In this document: positions 1 through 9,665 of the stretch, piece by piece
Layout of the letters: each line of letters starts with the position of its first letter
Position numbering within the stretch: position 1 is the stretch's first letter
Assembly: GCA_009801085.1 (NCBI GenBank)
Contig: VNWV01000066.1
Span: 1-27,681, forward strand
DNA from: Lasiodiplodia sp. COLG20
Taxonomy: Eukaryota; Ascomycota; Dothideomycetes; Botryosphaeriales; Botryosphaeriaceae
Length of the DNA stretch: 27,681 bases
Direction of reading: 5' to 3'
Translations under genes and position numbers: made by a program
The notes under the pieces: model-generated
Told to the model about the DNA's origin: nothing
Databases searched by the model: none
Seen by the model: only the letters and a program-made list of their open reading frames with translations

Positions 1-821
1 GGGTCACGGCCCGCTCTAGCTTCATCAATCTGCATGCGGCGGCGCATGCAGCAGAGAGTTACGACGCCCAAGAGAGGCAGTGCTGTTAGCAATCTCGTGG
101 CAGCGTTCACGCGGCGCGGGACCGGTTTTCGAGTCGGTGCTGTACATGTGGCCGCTGCCAGAACGGGGAGGCGTGTAATGTCATAGCAAGGGTGGGCACG
201 AAGTCATGCTCGTCATCAAAGTGCCGCGGGCGTCGGCGCACGGCGCGGGCCTGAGTGCTGGGGGCTAGAATGAGGAAGCCCCATCGAAGGCGTTGGTCTG
301 CAAATCGGCCTTCTGCTCGGGGTGGTGGTCGTGAGCCTGGCTTTGGGCCTTGGGCGGAAGCGGCTAGTGCGATGGGGACGACGGCGTCCCGCAAGCCAAT
401 AACGACTCCCCCACGTCTGCGGACAGGGTATCCGCTGCGACGTGGCAGTCCGCGACGCCGCGAAACATCCACTCGCGGTGGGTATGCCGCCGTGGGATCC
501 CGAGGACAGCGCGGCCCTTGCGGAAGGCGATCCCCCCCGTCGTCCAGAATCGTGCGTTTGATGCACCATGCGGCTAATGCGCCTCTCGTCGCCATTGGCA
601 ACTTCTCGCCGACTTCCGCGCCGCGCTATATAGACGGGCCTGGCGCCCTCTCCTGGCAGCTGCATAACGTCGCTTGCGACTAGACACACGGCGCGGATCC
701 TTTCCAGCCTCCTAACAATACACCGCAACTCTGAGTAAGCTCTTTTTGCTCTGGATATAAGCAGAAATCCGCTGCGCGTCGACTTCTGCTGAGCCATTCT
801 TTCCTTCTTCACTCCGTCAAC
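1..821. other. Upstream region of the VOC/SR-tail gene, no gene supported
   Basis: This GC-rich stretch holds several overlapping open frames on both strands (for example 216-854 and 107-601 on minus, 255-683 on plus). They are Arg/Pro/Ala-rich, overlap each other and show no recognisable domain, so I treat them as chance frames of GC-rich DNA. The last 200 bases look like a promoter and leader. TATA-like strings lie at 627-633 and 756-761, followed by a C/T-rich leader into the ATG at 822. A 9-bp perfect inverted repeat with a 4-nt loop lies at 30-51. Confidence 0.6.
756..761 (+). promoter_or_regulatory. TATA-like element (TATAAG) upstream of the VOC/SR-tail gene
   Basis: TATAAG lies about 60 nt before the proposed ATG at 822 and is followed by a pyrimidine-rich leader. 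A second candidate, TATATAG, lies at 627-633. Position and composition are suggestive only; no transcript start can be seen from sequence. Confidence 0.3.
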
Positions 822-3112
822 ATGATCAGCCATATAGGCCTCACCGTCTCCCACCTCCCTACCTCATGTTCCTTCTTCTTGGCCGCGCTGCAACCGCTCG
901 GCTACAAGTACATTGGCCAGCAGGGGAATCAAGTGGGCTTCGGAATCAGAGATGAAGCCGACTTTTTCCTCTGCCAGGAGACTCCTGGGTAAGTCCGCTT
1001 CCGCAGCTATCCGTGTCCAATCCTAACACTCTCCTCAGCATCAAGGCTGGCGCTGCTCACATTGCCTTTTCGGCACCTGACCGCATTGCTGTGAGGAATT
1101 TCTACACGGCAGCCCTCACCGCCGGCGCACGCCCCCATGGGTCCCCAGCCACCCGAGATGCGGAGAATGGCGTGTTCAACGCGGCTGTGCTTGACTTCGA
1201 CGGCAACAGCATCGAGGTCATGTTCAAGGAAAACGTCGATCCCATGGATGATTCGCAATCCGTCGGCGGCTTCAGCAGAGTCCTGACCTGGCGAAAGTCG
1301 GTCAACGGAAGCGTGCGCGATGACGAGTCGGTCATCAGCGGCTCCACAGTCAAGACGGCCACGAGGACTGTCGTCCCGTACCAGGCGCCGAAGAGCGCTG
1401 GTCCCGGCACTGTCTACGCGCCATCCATCAAGGCCGAGTCTGTTGCACCTAGCTACACGCGAACTCAGTCTGCGCCCGTTGTACCCAGGGTCTCGAAAGA
1501 GGAACTGAACCCGGAGCTCATGGCTGATGCTGGTGCTCGAAAGATCATCGGCACGCTCATCGGCGCCGCAGCCGGCGCCGCCGTGGCCTATGCCATGGTC
1601 AAGAGTGAGCGTGACAGCGCGAAAGAAGAGGCTGCAGCAATCGCTGCGTCTCAGGCCGGATCGCAGAAGGCGCAGTCGGTGAGGGAGCCGTCGCAGAAGG
1701 CACCCAGTGTGGCGCCGCAGTCTGAGTTTGGCGGCTACACGCCGTCTCAGGTGCAGCAGATGATCCAGTACGAGCGCGCACCGTCGCAGCGCGGCTTCAG
1801 CGAGACGGAATCCATGTACAGCGCTCCGCGCCAGCGCATGGCTATCGAGGCGGCGCCGGCGCGTAGCACTCACGCCCCCACGCTGGTTTCAGCGCTGCAG
1901 TCGGGCGCTACGACAGTCAGGCAAGCCCACCGTAACTTCAGCGAAACTGAGTCCATGTACAGCTCTGCCGACAGCCGAGACCGCTATTCGCGTGCGCTGG
2001 AAAACGCGCCGCAAACAGTCAAGAACCTTAACCCGACATGCGTGTCAGTCGCGCAGACCTCAGTATCGAAGCGTAACGACGACGTTGAGTACATCCCCGC
2101 CTCGAGCGTCGGCCCGCGCAGCACCTACTCGCGCAAGAGCAGCAGTCCTTCCGTCATCTCCGAGATGCCCAAGAGCAGTCGCGCGCCGTCACAAGCTCCT
2201 TCCAAGGCGCCCTCGCAATCGCCCTCCAAATCCGGTTCGAAAGCGCCCTCTCTCATCTCCAGCTTCCGCCCAGACGACGACGACGACCGCAAGTCACACG
2301 TCTCGGAATCCCGCCGCAGCAGCGCGCCCAGCGCGCACAGCTCGCGCTCCAAGGCCGACCGCCTCGACTCTGTCGACGAGAGCGTCGAGCGCCGCAGCTC
2401 CGCGGGCAGCATGCGCTCGCACCACAGCTCAAAGTCCAAGGCCAAGTCTCTCATCTCCAGCTTCGTCGCCGAGGACCGCGAGGACTACCCGCCCACGCCG
2501 CCCAAGTCGACCGCGCCCTCGGCCGTCGAGCGCCGCAGCTCGGCCGCCAGCACGCACTCGACCAAGTCCAAGGCTTCGACCGTGAAGCCAGAAGGCACGA
2601 GGGCGCCGTCCCTGATCGGCAGCATCCTCGGCCGCAACAAGAACTCGGAGAACGACGACGACGGCCCGTCCGACCTCGACACCGTCGCGCCGTCCGACTC
2701 CATCTCCAACGCCGGGTCGTCGCGCTCGTCGCTGCGCCGCGGCTCGAGGAAGGACGAGGATGCGGATGGCGACGATGCGAGGAGCTCGCACAGCAGGCAC
2801 TCGAAGCACAGTAAGCACAGCAGCTCCTCCAGGCACTCGTCCAAGTCGAAACACCGCAGCGGTGACGACGACGGCGACAAGAAGAGCCACGTCTCGTCGC
2901 GCTCGCACAAGAGCAGCTCGAGTCGCAGGAGCGAGCGCAAGGAGGAAGACGACGTCGTGCGCCCCTCGAACATCAGCGAGCCGAGTGAGGCCAGCACCGT
3001 CAAGCCGTACAAGCCGCGCAAGGACAGCGTCGTGAGCCTGCCGACCAGGAAGCTCGAGGGCAGCATCGTCGACGGCGGAAAGCAGAGGAGCGTGGTGAGT
3101 TATGCGGGTTGA
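822..3112 (+). CDS. VOC-superfamily (glyoxalase/dioxygenase-like) protein with glycine zipper and Ser/Arg-rich tail
   Basis: Exons 822-988 and 1039-3112; the 50-nt intron (989-1038) starts GTAAGT and contains CTAAC. The product is 746 aa. Residues about 1-125 read as one VOC domain: it opens with HIGLTVSHL (His4), the second half has AAHIAF (His63), and the domain closes with DGNSIEVMF (Glu115). These fit the metal-ligand positions of glyoxalase/extradiol folds. Residues about 224-246 form a Gly/Ala-rich hydrophobic segment (IIGTLIGAAAGAAVAYAMV) typical of glycine zippers. The remaining 500 residues are low-complexity Ser/Arg/Lys/Asp with APSQ/KAPS repeats, two copies of FSETESMYS (residues about 309 and 356) and three SLI(S/G)S(F/I) blocks (about 460, 526 and 580). 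The substrate is unknown. A conserved fungal family of VOC proteins with disordered tails is likely, but the tail's role is inference. The long minus-strand open frames across it are shadows. Confidence 0.88.
1543..1611 (+). other. Glycine-zipper-like membrane-active segment within the VOC/SR-tail protein
   Basis: This part of the CDS encodes IIGTLIGAAAGAAVAYAMV, a run of small residues with Gly at regular spacing, flanked by charged residues (ARK before, KSERD after). Such segments can insert in membranes or drive oligomerisation. It is short for a classical transmembrane helix (about 19-20 residues) but long enough to cross. This is a sequence pattern only; localisation is not known. Confidence 0.5.
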
Positions 3113-3482
3113 GTTACGCCTTGCTTACGTGGGTAGTTGGATTCGATGTCTGGACGCACTTGTGCAGTCTTGCAGCGTCCGGGCGTTTGCTTCAACAGCT
3201 CCCCGTAGGAAGAGCGTATGGTCCTTCGCAGCCTAATTTGCGCCCAAAGTATGTATTGGATGAGTAATGTCTCTCTCCTCTTGTCTCCTTTCACTGTTTC
3301 AATATTCGAAACTATTTATTGCATGGTTCGGTGCGCTGGGTAGGTGCTACTTCTTTCTTGGCTTTTTCTCTTCTGCTCCGCGCTTCTCAAGGCTCGAGGC
3401 CTTGGGCTGGGAAGTGGACCGTTTTTTCCTTTCCTGCCTACAGATGTTTCTCATCGTTGGCTTGTTATTTTCCTATCGGTTT

Positions 3483-3518
<36 letters not shown>

Positions 3519-4921
3519 ATCAACGGTGCTTGGGAGGTTTGTTCTTTCCTGGCTCTATTCCTCGACAGAACTACGCAACGCAAGTTTAGCTATAGGCAGA
3601 TGCGGTCTAGAACTGCGACTACTAGCCTTTAGTTGTTTCTCCTTGTATCTGAGATACATATACAGACGAACGACATGAAAGAATATCCTAAAATCTATCC
3701 ATACTTTCGCAAATGTGCTATGATGTATGAGAGACAAAATTCTATTAATGTCAGCAACGGCAAGCCCAGAGAGGACCAAGCGCACAGACTGGGTCGACTC
3801 CTTTGAACTTACATTTCTACTAGCCTAGACAACACCGTTTACCAGTTTGCCATGTAAGTTCTCACTCCCATCCACCTGCCGTTCAAGCCCTTATCTACGT
3901 ACCGGAGCATAGCGCTGTGTTTTAGAGCCCTGCTATTCTTCGCGCTAGTCATCGGCTGCGAGAGGGGACTGTATCAAGCTGTGAAGCTTAGTGAGTTGCC
4001 GAACGTTTGGTCCTTTCGTTCCTGCACAGGATATTAAACACATCTTCTTATGGGGAGTTAAACCGAATATCCCGATGGATGTAGATTTTAAAGCTGTACA
4101 AGATTATCCAGACGGAAACCTCGACTACCCACGGAAAAAGGATGATGAATTCTCAGTGAGGTAGGAAAGCAAAGGCTCAACCCTCCTACAACCAGTTACG
4201 ATATTGTCCATTTCATTCTGAAGTCGTTTCCTTGAAGCCACATTCATTTCCACTATAGGGTAGGAAGAAAAGAGACGCAATCAAGAGAAAACAAAAGCAA
4301 GCAGCCTTGTCATAATTCGAGCGAAGGTAGCGGAAAGCTTTAACCTCGCAGATCGATAAAGGGGTAAACGCAAGATCAAAGGAAGAGAGAAAGAAAAAAG
4401 ACTGCAGTGAATCTCGCTTTCATCATTTTCAGAAAAACGCAGCTTCTCAAGTGAAAGTCCTGACGAAACAAAAGCAGAAGCTGAAAAGAAAATGAAAAGA
4501 AATAGTCGCTCGCAAATTCCAACCCATGTTCCCGTGAAGGAATCGAAAAGAAAAATCAACCTTGCGTCTCATGCATTTTTCGTCTTTTGCTCAAGAAATC
4601 TGCTCAAAAAGGCTTGGGAAAGAAGGGATACTAGATCAGCTCACCAAGCTTTGCAGCAATGCAGGGGAGCCAAAGCTTTTGTCCGGACGTTTTGGTAAAT
4701 ATTTAGATTTGCAGATGCGTCCGTACTAGTGCTTTAACTGCCCCCTCTGTAGCACATCCCTGCCTACTGCAATCTTGATCTGGCCGGCCGTTGGAATAAT
4801 GAGAGGAGGATTTGTCTCGTCGCTCAAATGACATACTGGTTGACGTGCAGGTACTCCCACGCAGATAACCCCTCTTTTGTAAATGCTGATACCAATCTTT
4901 GAAACCGGAGCACCGCCATTT
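3113..4921. other. Convergent intergenic region between the VOC/SR-tail gene and SDS23
   Basis: About 1.8 kb separates the two stop codons. It should contain both 3' untranslated regions. It is less GC-rich than the genes and carries a run of 32 consecutive T at 3485-3516. The open frames across the T run (3267-3678, Phe-rich) are artefacts of the homopolymer. A minus-strand frame at 4281-4559 (92 aa) has no recognisable domain and lies in A/G-rich DNA, so I do not call it. No RNA gene was recognised. Confidence 0.6.
3485..3516 (+). repeat. 32-nt poly-T homopolymer
   Basis: Thirty-two consecutive T residues lie about 370 nt downstream of the stop codon of the VOC/SR-tail gene, within T-rich DNA. 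I see no target-site duplication or retroposon body next to it. The exact length should be treated with caution because such runs are error-prone in sequencing. Confidence 0.9.
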
Positions 4922-6685
4922 CTATCTCTTGCCAGCAATGTCTCTGATACCATCGAAGCTGCTCCTCACGCTCACGCTTGAGCTTCGTCGCCTGGCACGC
5001 CTGGTCTCGTTCGGGTCATGCGGGCTAAGTCCGCTTGCTCGGGCGAACAAGTTGAGAATGTCCGTCAGGCTGACGACGCCCGTAAGATGCCCAGACAGAC
5101 TAGCACCGGGCATAGCTGACGCGCTGATCGACGGTGTAGAAAGCGGCGACGGAAGAGACGCCCATGGCGCAGAGCCGGAGGGGTTTCCGGATGAGGGGTT
5201 TGTATCGATAGGCGGGGGTATGTTGATAGCGGGGTTATGGTTGGAGTTAGCGCTTGGCGGAGGGGAAAGGATCGTCGAAGACGTCGGAGAGAATGCTGGT
5301 TGCGCAGGGGTGACAGCAGGGGTCGGAGGCCCAGATGAAGCTGGAGACGGGGGTGTGGTGATCCACATTCTGCAGTGTTTACAATCAGTTGCCATGAAAT
5401 CGAAAAGCACTCGCTCTGATTTTCTCACCTGTGCGACTTGGTGGCAACCAGCTTGGCAACGGTATGTGCAAGAGTGGATTGCGGAGTAACGTGGAACACC
5501 GGGAAGGAATCCTTCCCGTCATTCATACCACGCTCTGAGAGTATCACAGAGATAAAGTGAATGCACGACGAGCGGAGGAGGGGGAGAGCAGTTGTCTTGG
5601 TAAGTAACTATAACAGCATTGTTAGCTAAGCCCTCGAACTTGTTATAACGGTAACCTACCCGAACATCGACGTGCGATATGTTGCCGACTACATTATTCG
5701 AGTTGTCCAAGACCGGCAGAGAGGTGATCCCCTCGTTGTGCATGAGCTCGAGTGCGTCTGTAACAGGCTTGTCACCGCTTTTTATCAAGTCAGCATGATG
5801 CACGGTAAGCGTGGACTTGAGGAACTTACTTGATCGCAATGACTTGCTGGGAGCCGAGGTTGAGCTCTCTCAAGGAAGATGGGTAGAGGTTGTCGATCGA
5901 AGGGAAGCTGCGTCCATTCTGCCAGAAGAATCCCGTCAACCGCAACTGTGTCAGGATACCAATGACGTCTGACGAGTGCTCCTTGACGATGATAATCCTG
6001 TGGATGCCACTGCCGAAAACCTCGACAGCCTTGGTAAGGCTAGCGGAATGGGGAAGAGTGATAAGCGGTTCCTTCTTCCCAAGATCCTTGACATCCTTCA
6101 GCGGGATCGGCTTGCCCTCTCGACCCTTCTGTGCGAGCTCATTGAATGACTGTATGTCAGAAGCTTCCGGGCGCGCAAGGCCGACGACTAGGAGGAGATA
6201 GGCGTTCAGGTCGCTGTAGTCGAAGGTGCCGATGGCGGCGTGCGACTGCTTGTTCTCGCGAAGAAGGACGACATTAGGAGAGCCGGAGGAGATTAGAACC
6301 TAGTTGATGGTCAGCGTCGCGTGAGGGTGGAGTGAAGTAGGGGGCATGGGGAAGGCGGGGCCCCGCAAAGCAGACTCACGTTTGTGGCCTCCTCGACGCT
6401 GGTGTCAATCTCGACGAAGCGGACCAGCTCCGGGTCAATGACCTCGCCGACCTTGATGGAGCGCCAGTCGCGGCCGGCAAAGGCGCTGTGCTGGGTGTTC
6501 TTGCCGACGGGCGGGTTGTTGAGCAGGTCTTGCAGGGCCTGTTGCGACAGAGAGGGCTGGCGCGAGGCGCGCGGGGAAGCTGGCATCCCGCGCAGGTTAT
6601 CGGCGAAGCTCTGGCGGTGCGAGACGCTGGGGCTGGAGGAGTTGGAGGGAACCAGTTGCGGCGAGCGCGGCCCTGGGTTCGCCAT
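4922..6685 (-). CDS. SDS23: SDS23/Moc1-type CBS-domain protein
   Basis: Five exons in transcription order: 6685-6380, 6299-5830, 5777-5660, 5607-5429, 5369-4922; introns 80, 52, 52 and 59 nt, all GT...AG with matching phases; product 506 aa. It matches the Sds23/Moc1 family along its length: a Ser/Pro-rich N-terminus (1-70), then paired CBS repeats with [63 protein letters not shown] and [12 protein letters not shown] Pro/Ser-rich insert of about 90 residues follows before the last strand-helix ([14 protein letters not shown]). In yeasts these proteins affect mitotic exit, PP2A-like phosphatase activity and nutrient/stress adaptation; adenine-nucleotide sensing by the CBS pairs is inferred from the fold. 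I chose the ATG at 6685 (MANPGPRSP). An in-frame ATG at 6784 would add 33 Arg-rich residues and seems less likely. Confidence 0.95.
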
Positions 6686-8400
6686 GCTTTGAGGTGCACG
6701 CAAGCAGCGGCGACTTCTTGGTTCTCGGGTGACTTTTGGCGCGGTGAGGTGAGAGGGCGGTCTGCCAATAGCTGGGCGGGGCACGACGTCAGTGCGGGCG
6801 TCCCTTGTTTGCGCGCAGCAGCTCCCTCGCTTTAGATCCGGTGCGGGCGGTCGACGTGGGCGGGTAAGGAAGTGGTTTGGAGTCGTGATGGTCCGGCTTG
6901 AGCGGCTTTCTGGGCAGTGGCTGGGTCTTTTGGGCGTCCGTTGCGGCTGCCCGCATCGCGCGCGCCCGGCTCCTGCACCCGTCCCGCATCATTATCGCTT
7001 ATCGCGACCGAAAAAATCACATGGCCGCGCGCCCTCCGCACGCGCTCTCTCTGCCTCGCATTCGCGCAAAGCGCCATTGGCTCGGCCATCCCGCCCACTT
7101 CCTCCATCGACTCTGCACCCCGCCATCTCATCTTCTCCGCGTTCTCGCCTTGCGTAGCCTCTGCAACATCACCCGGACTCTTCTCCTCAGGGACTCCGTG
7201 TCCCAATCCCTTTTGGGCCTTCTCCGCGCCGCCACCATCAGCAGTCCCACTTAGTTGTAGCCTATCACCGCATGTCGCAAAGCGGGACGCGTACTATTTT
7301 TGATTTCTTCCACGCTTTGCGCAAGTCAGTGTGACCATCACATGCATTTCTATTGTTCCCACAATAAAACCAATATATGCCAACAAAGCTTGTGCGAACG
7401 CTTCGGCGGAGTGGAAGCAATGTACAGTCGTCGCATGGCCGCAGTTGAGGATTTTGTTCGGATGTGGATGCCGTTACGTCTCAACACATCTCCAGCCAAA
7501 CCATCGCGCCAAGTACCTAGTGACAACGATCACACAATCGCATAGAACTGTCAATTCGTTATTCGATCCAGGATTGTCACTACCCTGGGCTCCATTATTT
7601 TTTTTCCCCCTTGGGGAGCCTTTTCGTTTTTGGTTTCATTTGTTGCATACCGCCCTGCCGCTCACCTGCTGCTTCTGCGGCAGGTAGTGTGACCTCTGGT
7701 TCTGTCTGCAGACCGACGTGCATTAATAAGCCTGGGGTAATATAGGCGCTTGAACTGCCGAAACCTGCAACATTGGTATTGCAATGTGTAGTGCCAGATA
7801 CTAATCAATTATTGAGGTTCATTGACCTCGGTGTTGGAACAGCGACGCACAGGCAACTGGAAAGATGCCCGGGAAACGCTTCAGTTATTAAGCCTGGACA
7901 GTCTTGTTTCATGTACGGTGTCACAGCGAATACCGAACTGTTTGACGCTTCACAATTTTTTTTTATTTTTTTTTTAAACATGTGGCCGTGGTGTGAGTAG
8001 TCGAAGAAACTGCCTAGACGGAGATTTGGGGTTGAGAATGATACAAGAATGGCTAGACAGTATTCTCACCTACCTACATAAGTGAATCCAGTCATCGTGA
8101 AACGTAACTGTGAAGGATCAATTCTTTTGTACCCCACAATCGTGCTACAATGCTCTGCAAAATCCCGTAGTACAAACATCTGCACCACAAGCACGATTGG
8201 AACTAACAAGCAAGACAGACTAAGCGCACAGGAACGTCATGTGTTTTTTGCCAAAAGCTTCTGAGTGATTGATTGCGTATGTACAACGGACCCGGGAAGA
8301 TGGAAACTAAGCCTCACATTCAAGCCTCACATCTCAAGCCCCAAGACATAGAAAGCAGAAGCACCGGTTACAATACTAAGATCTCCCATCCATGCTCTAT
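6686..8400. other. SDS23 promoter and downstream flank of the AA9 gene
   Basis: The 600 bases next to the SDS23 start (6686-7280) are GC-rich and should hold its promoter. A CCAAT box in the SDS23 orientation lies at 7076-7080 (ATTGG on plus). From about 7300 to 8400 the DNA is AT-richer with short T runs (about 7960-7976) and should include the 3' untranslated region of the minus-strand AA9 gene. The small open frames overlap each other and have no recognisable domain. No gene is supported. Confidence 0.55.
7076..7080 (-). promoter_or_regulatory. CCAAT box upstream of SDS23
   Basis: ATTGG on the plus strand reads CCAAT in the SDS23 direction, about 390 nt before its start codon. CCAAT is the core recognised by the fungal HAP complex. 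A single 5-mer is weak evidence, so it is recorded as a candidate only. Confidence 0.25.
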
Positions 8401-9665
8401 CTAGCACGTCAGGACTGATGGTCCGGGAATCTGGTACGCATTTCCGCCATTATCGGGCTGGCCACTGGCGCCGTAGATGTTGATGAGGATGCCGCTAAAC
8501 ACGGGGTTGGTTAGCGAAGATAATCTCGCTAGCGGAGATCAGACCAGTATGGGGAGAGACCACAATGAAAACACGTGGAAAGAAGGATTGCGGGGTGGGA
8601 AAGGAGAACAGGAGGCCTGAAAGGGGCAAAAGGGGGGACCTGCAGGGATCGATTGAGCAGGGACAGCGCGCCCTAGGAAATATTGATCGAAAAAATGTTT
8701 TAATGAGTAGAAATAAAAGAGAGCCAATAAACAATTACTCAGCTATGCTCGGAAGTACGTACGGGTCACTAGCACTGTAAGCGCCAGGGAAACTGACGGT
8801 CTGGCCGGCCTTGGAGCCGCCACCGGTGACATTTATCTGAGCGCAGGACATCTTCAATAGCGGTCATGTCAGCCAACCGTGATTGTCAGAGAGGTCGGCA
8901 TTCCGAGTGGGACCCGGGCGCATGGAGACGTGCGGGAGCCGGTGCAGACTTACGTAGAATTGGGCGCCGCCTTGGCTATAAGCACCGTGCAGGGCTGTGG
9001 GGGGTTAAAAGAGGGATCGCCATTAGCCAACAGATCCGGAATGTTCTATGGAAGAGCGGGACGGGAAGCACCCGCGCGCCGCGCGTGGATCACTTACCAA
9101 TCACCTCGACGCGCATGAGGTATTGGCCAGAAGCGACACACGAAGGCATGGTGAATGTGGCCCATCCGTCGTTCTCGAGCAAAGTGTCGACGCCCCAGTG
9201 GCCACTGCTCAGACCTTCCTCGTAGATCTTGAACCACTCAAGACCATCTGGGCTAGCCGCCGCGGCGTCATCCACTTTGGCACTGCAGGACGATGGAGTC
9301 AGTTGAGGTCTCACTCAGTCCTAGGGATCTCCGTACAGATATACGATAATGGGACCCTTGTGGCTTGCAGCGATTGGATTGTCCGGGTCGTTCGAGCCTT
9401 GGGGACCGCCAATCAGATGCTGGTATTGGGCCCCGACTTGCGCACCCGCAGGAATGTCGATGACAGTGGAGGAAACGGGAGAGGAGAATCCAGAGTTGCA
9501 TGCAAAATTAGAGGCCTGCACGTCCTGAATGGGATTGTTCGAAGTCGGCGTACGCACGCCAGTCATCAAGCCCTGGTCCTGGCCGTCGACAGAAACACGC
9601 TGGAAGATTGCGTGTGCATTGGCAGCAGCAGCCAGAGCTGTGGGGAGAAAAGCTGACAACTTCAT
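8401..9665 (-). CDS. AA9 (former GH61) lytic polysaccharide monooxygenase, secreted
   Basis: Five exons in transcription order: 9665-9337, 9282-9098, 8994-8954, 8851-8763, 8494-8401; introns 54, 103, 102 and 268 nt; product 245 aa. Residues 1-17 are a signal peptide (MKLSAFLPTALAAAANA), so the mature protein starts with His18 (HAIFQRVSVDG), the N-terminal copper-brace histidine. The second copper histidine is His102 in ASHKGPIIVYLAKVDDA. His174 (ALHGAYSQ), Gln183 and Tyr185 (QFYMSC) match the conserved His/Gln/axial Tyr of the family. Together these say oxidative cleavage of cellulose or related glucans outside the cell. There is no linker, CBM1 or GPI signal after the catalytic domain, which ends PGPSVLTC. 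One sequon (NVT) is present. A TATA box lies 75 nt upstream; an in-frame ATG at 9728 is too close to it to be the start. Substrate and C1/C4 regioselectivity cannot be read from sequence. Confidence 0.95.
8495..8762 (-). other. Long (268-nt) final intron of the AA9 gene
   Basis: The donor is GTACGT (after GAC CC) and the acceptor GTGTTTAG; joining them gives ...SASDPGILINIYGASG..., the expected AA9 C-terminal region. All other introns in the gene are 54-103 nt and most in the window are 49-87 nt, so this one is clearly longer. It is T/C-rich in the sense strand and has no long reading frame in phase with the exons. Confidence 0.85.

Noticed and set aside
107..854. Overlapping minus- and plus-strand open frames of 142-212 aa
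   Set aside because: They overlap one another in different frames, are Arg/Pro/Ala-rich as expected from GC-rich DNA, and show no domain.
1007..1873. 288-aa minus-strand frame
   Set aside because: It is antisense to the VOC/SR-tail coding sequence, which has clear domain text; this frame is its shadow. The same applies to minus frames at 2125-3066.
3267..3678. Phe-rich plus-strand frames across the T run
   Set aside because: The Phe stretch comes from the 32-T homopolymer, and three frames are open there at once.
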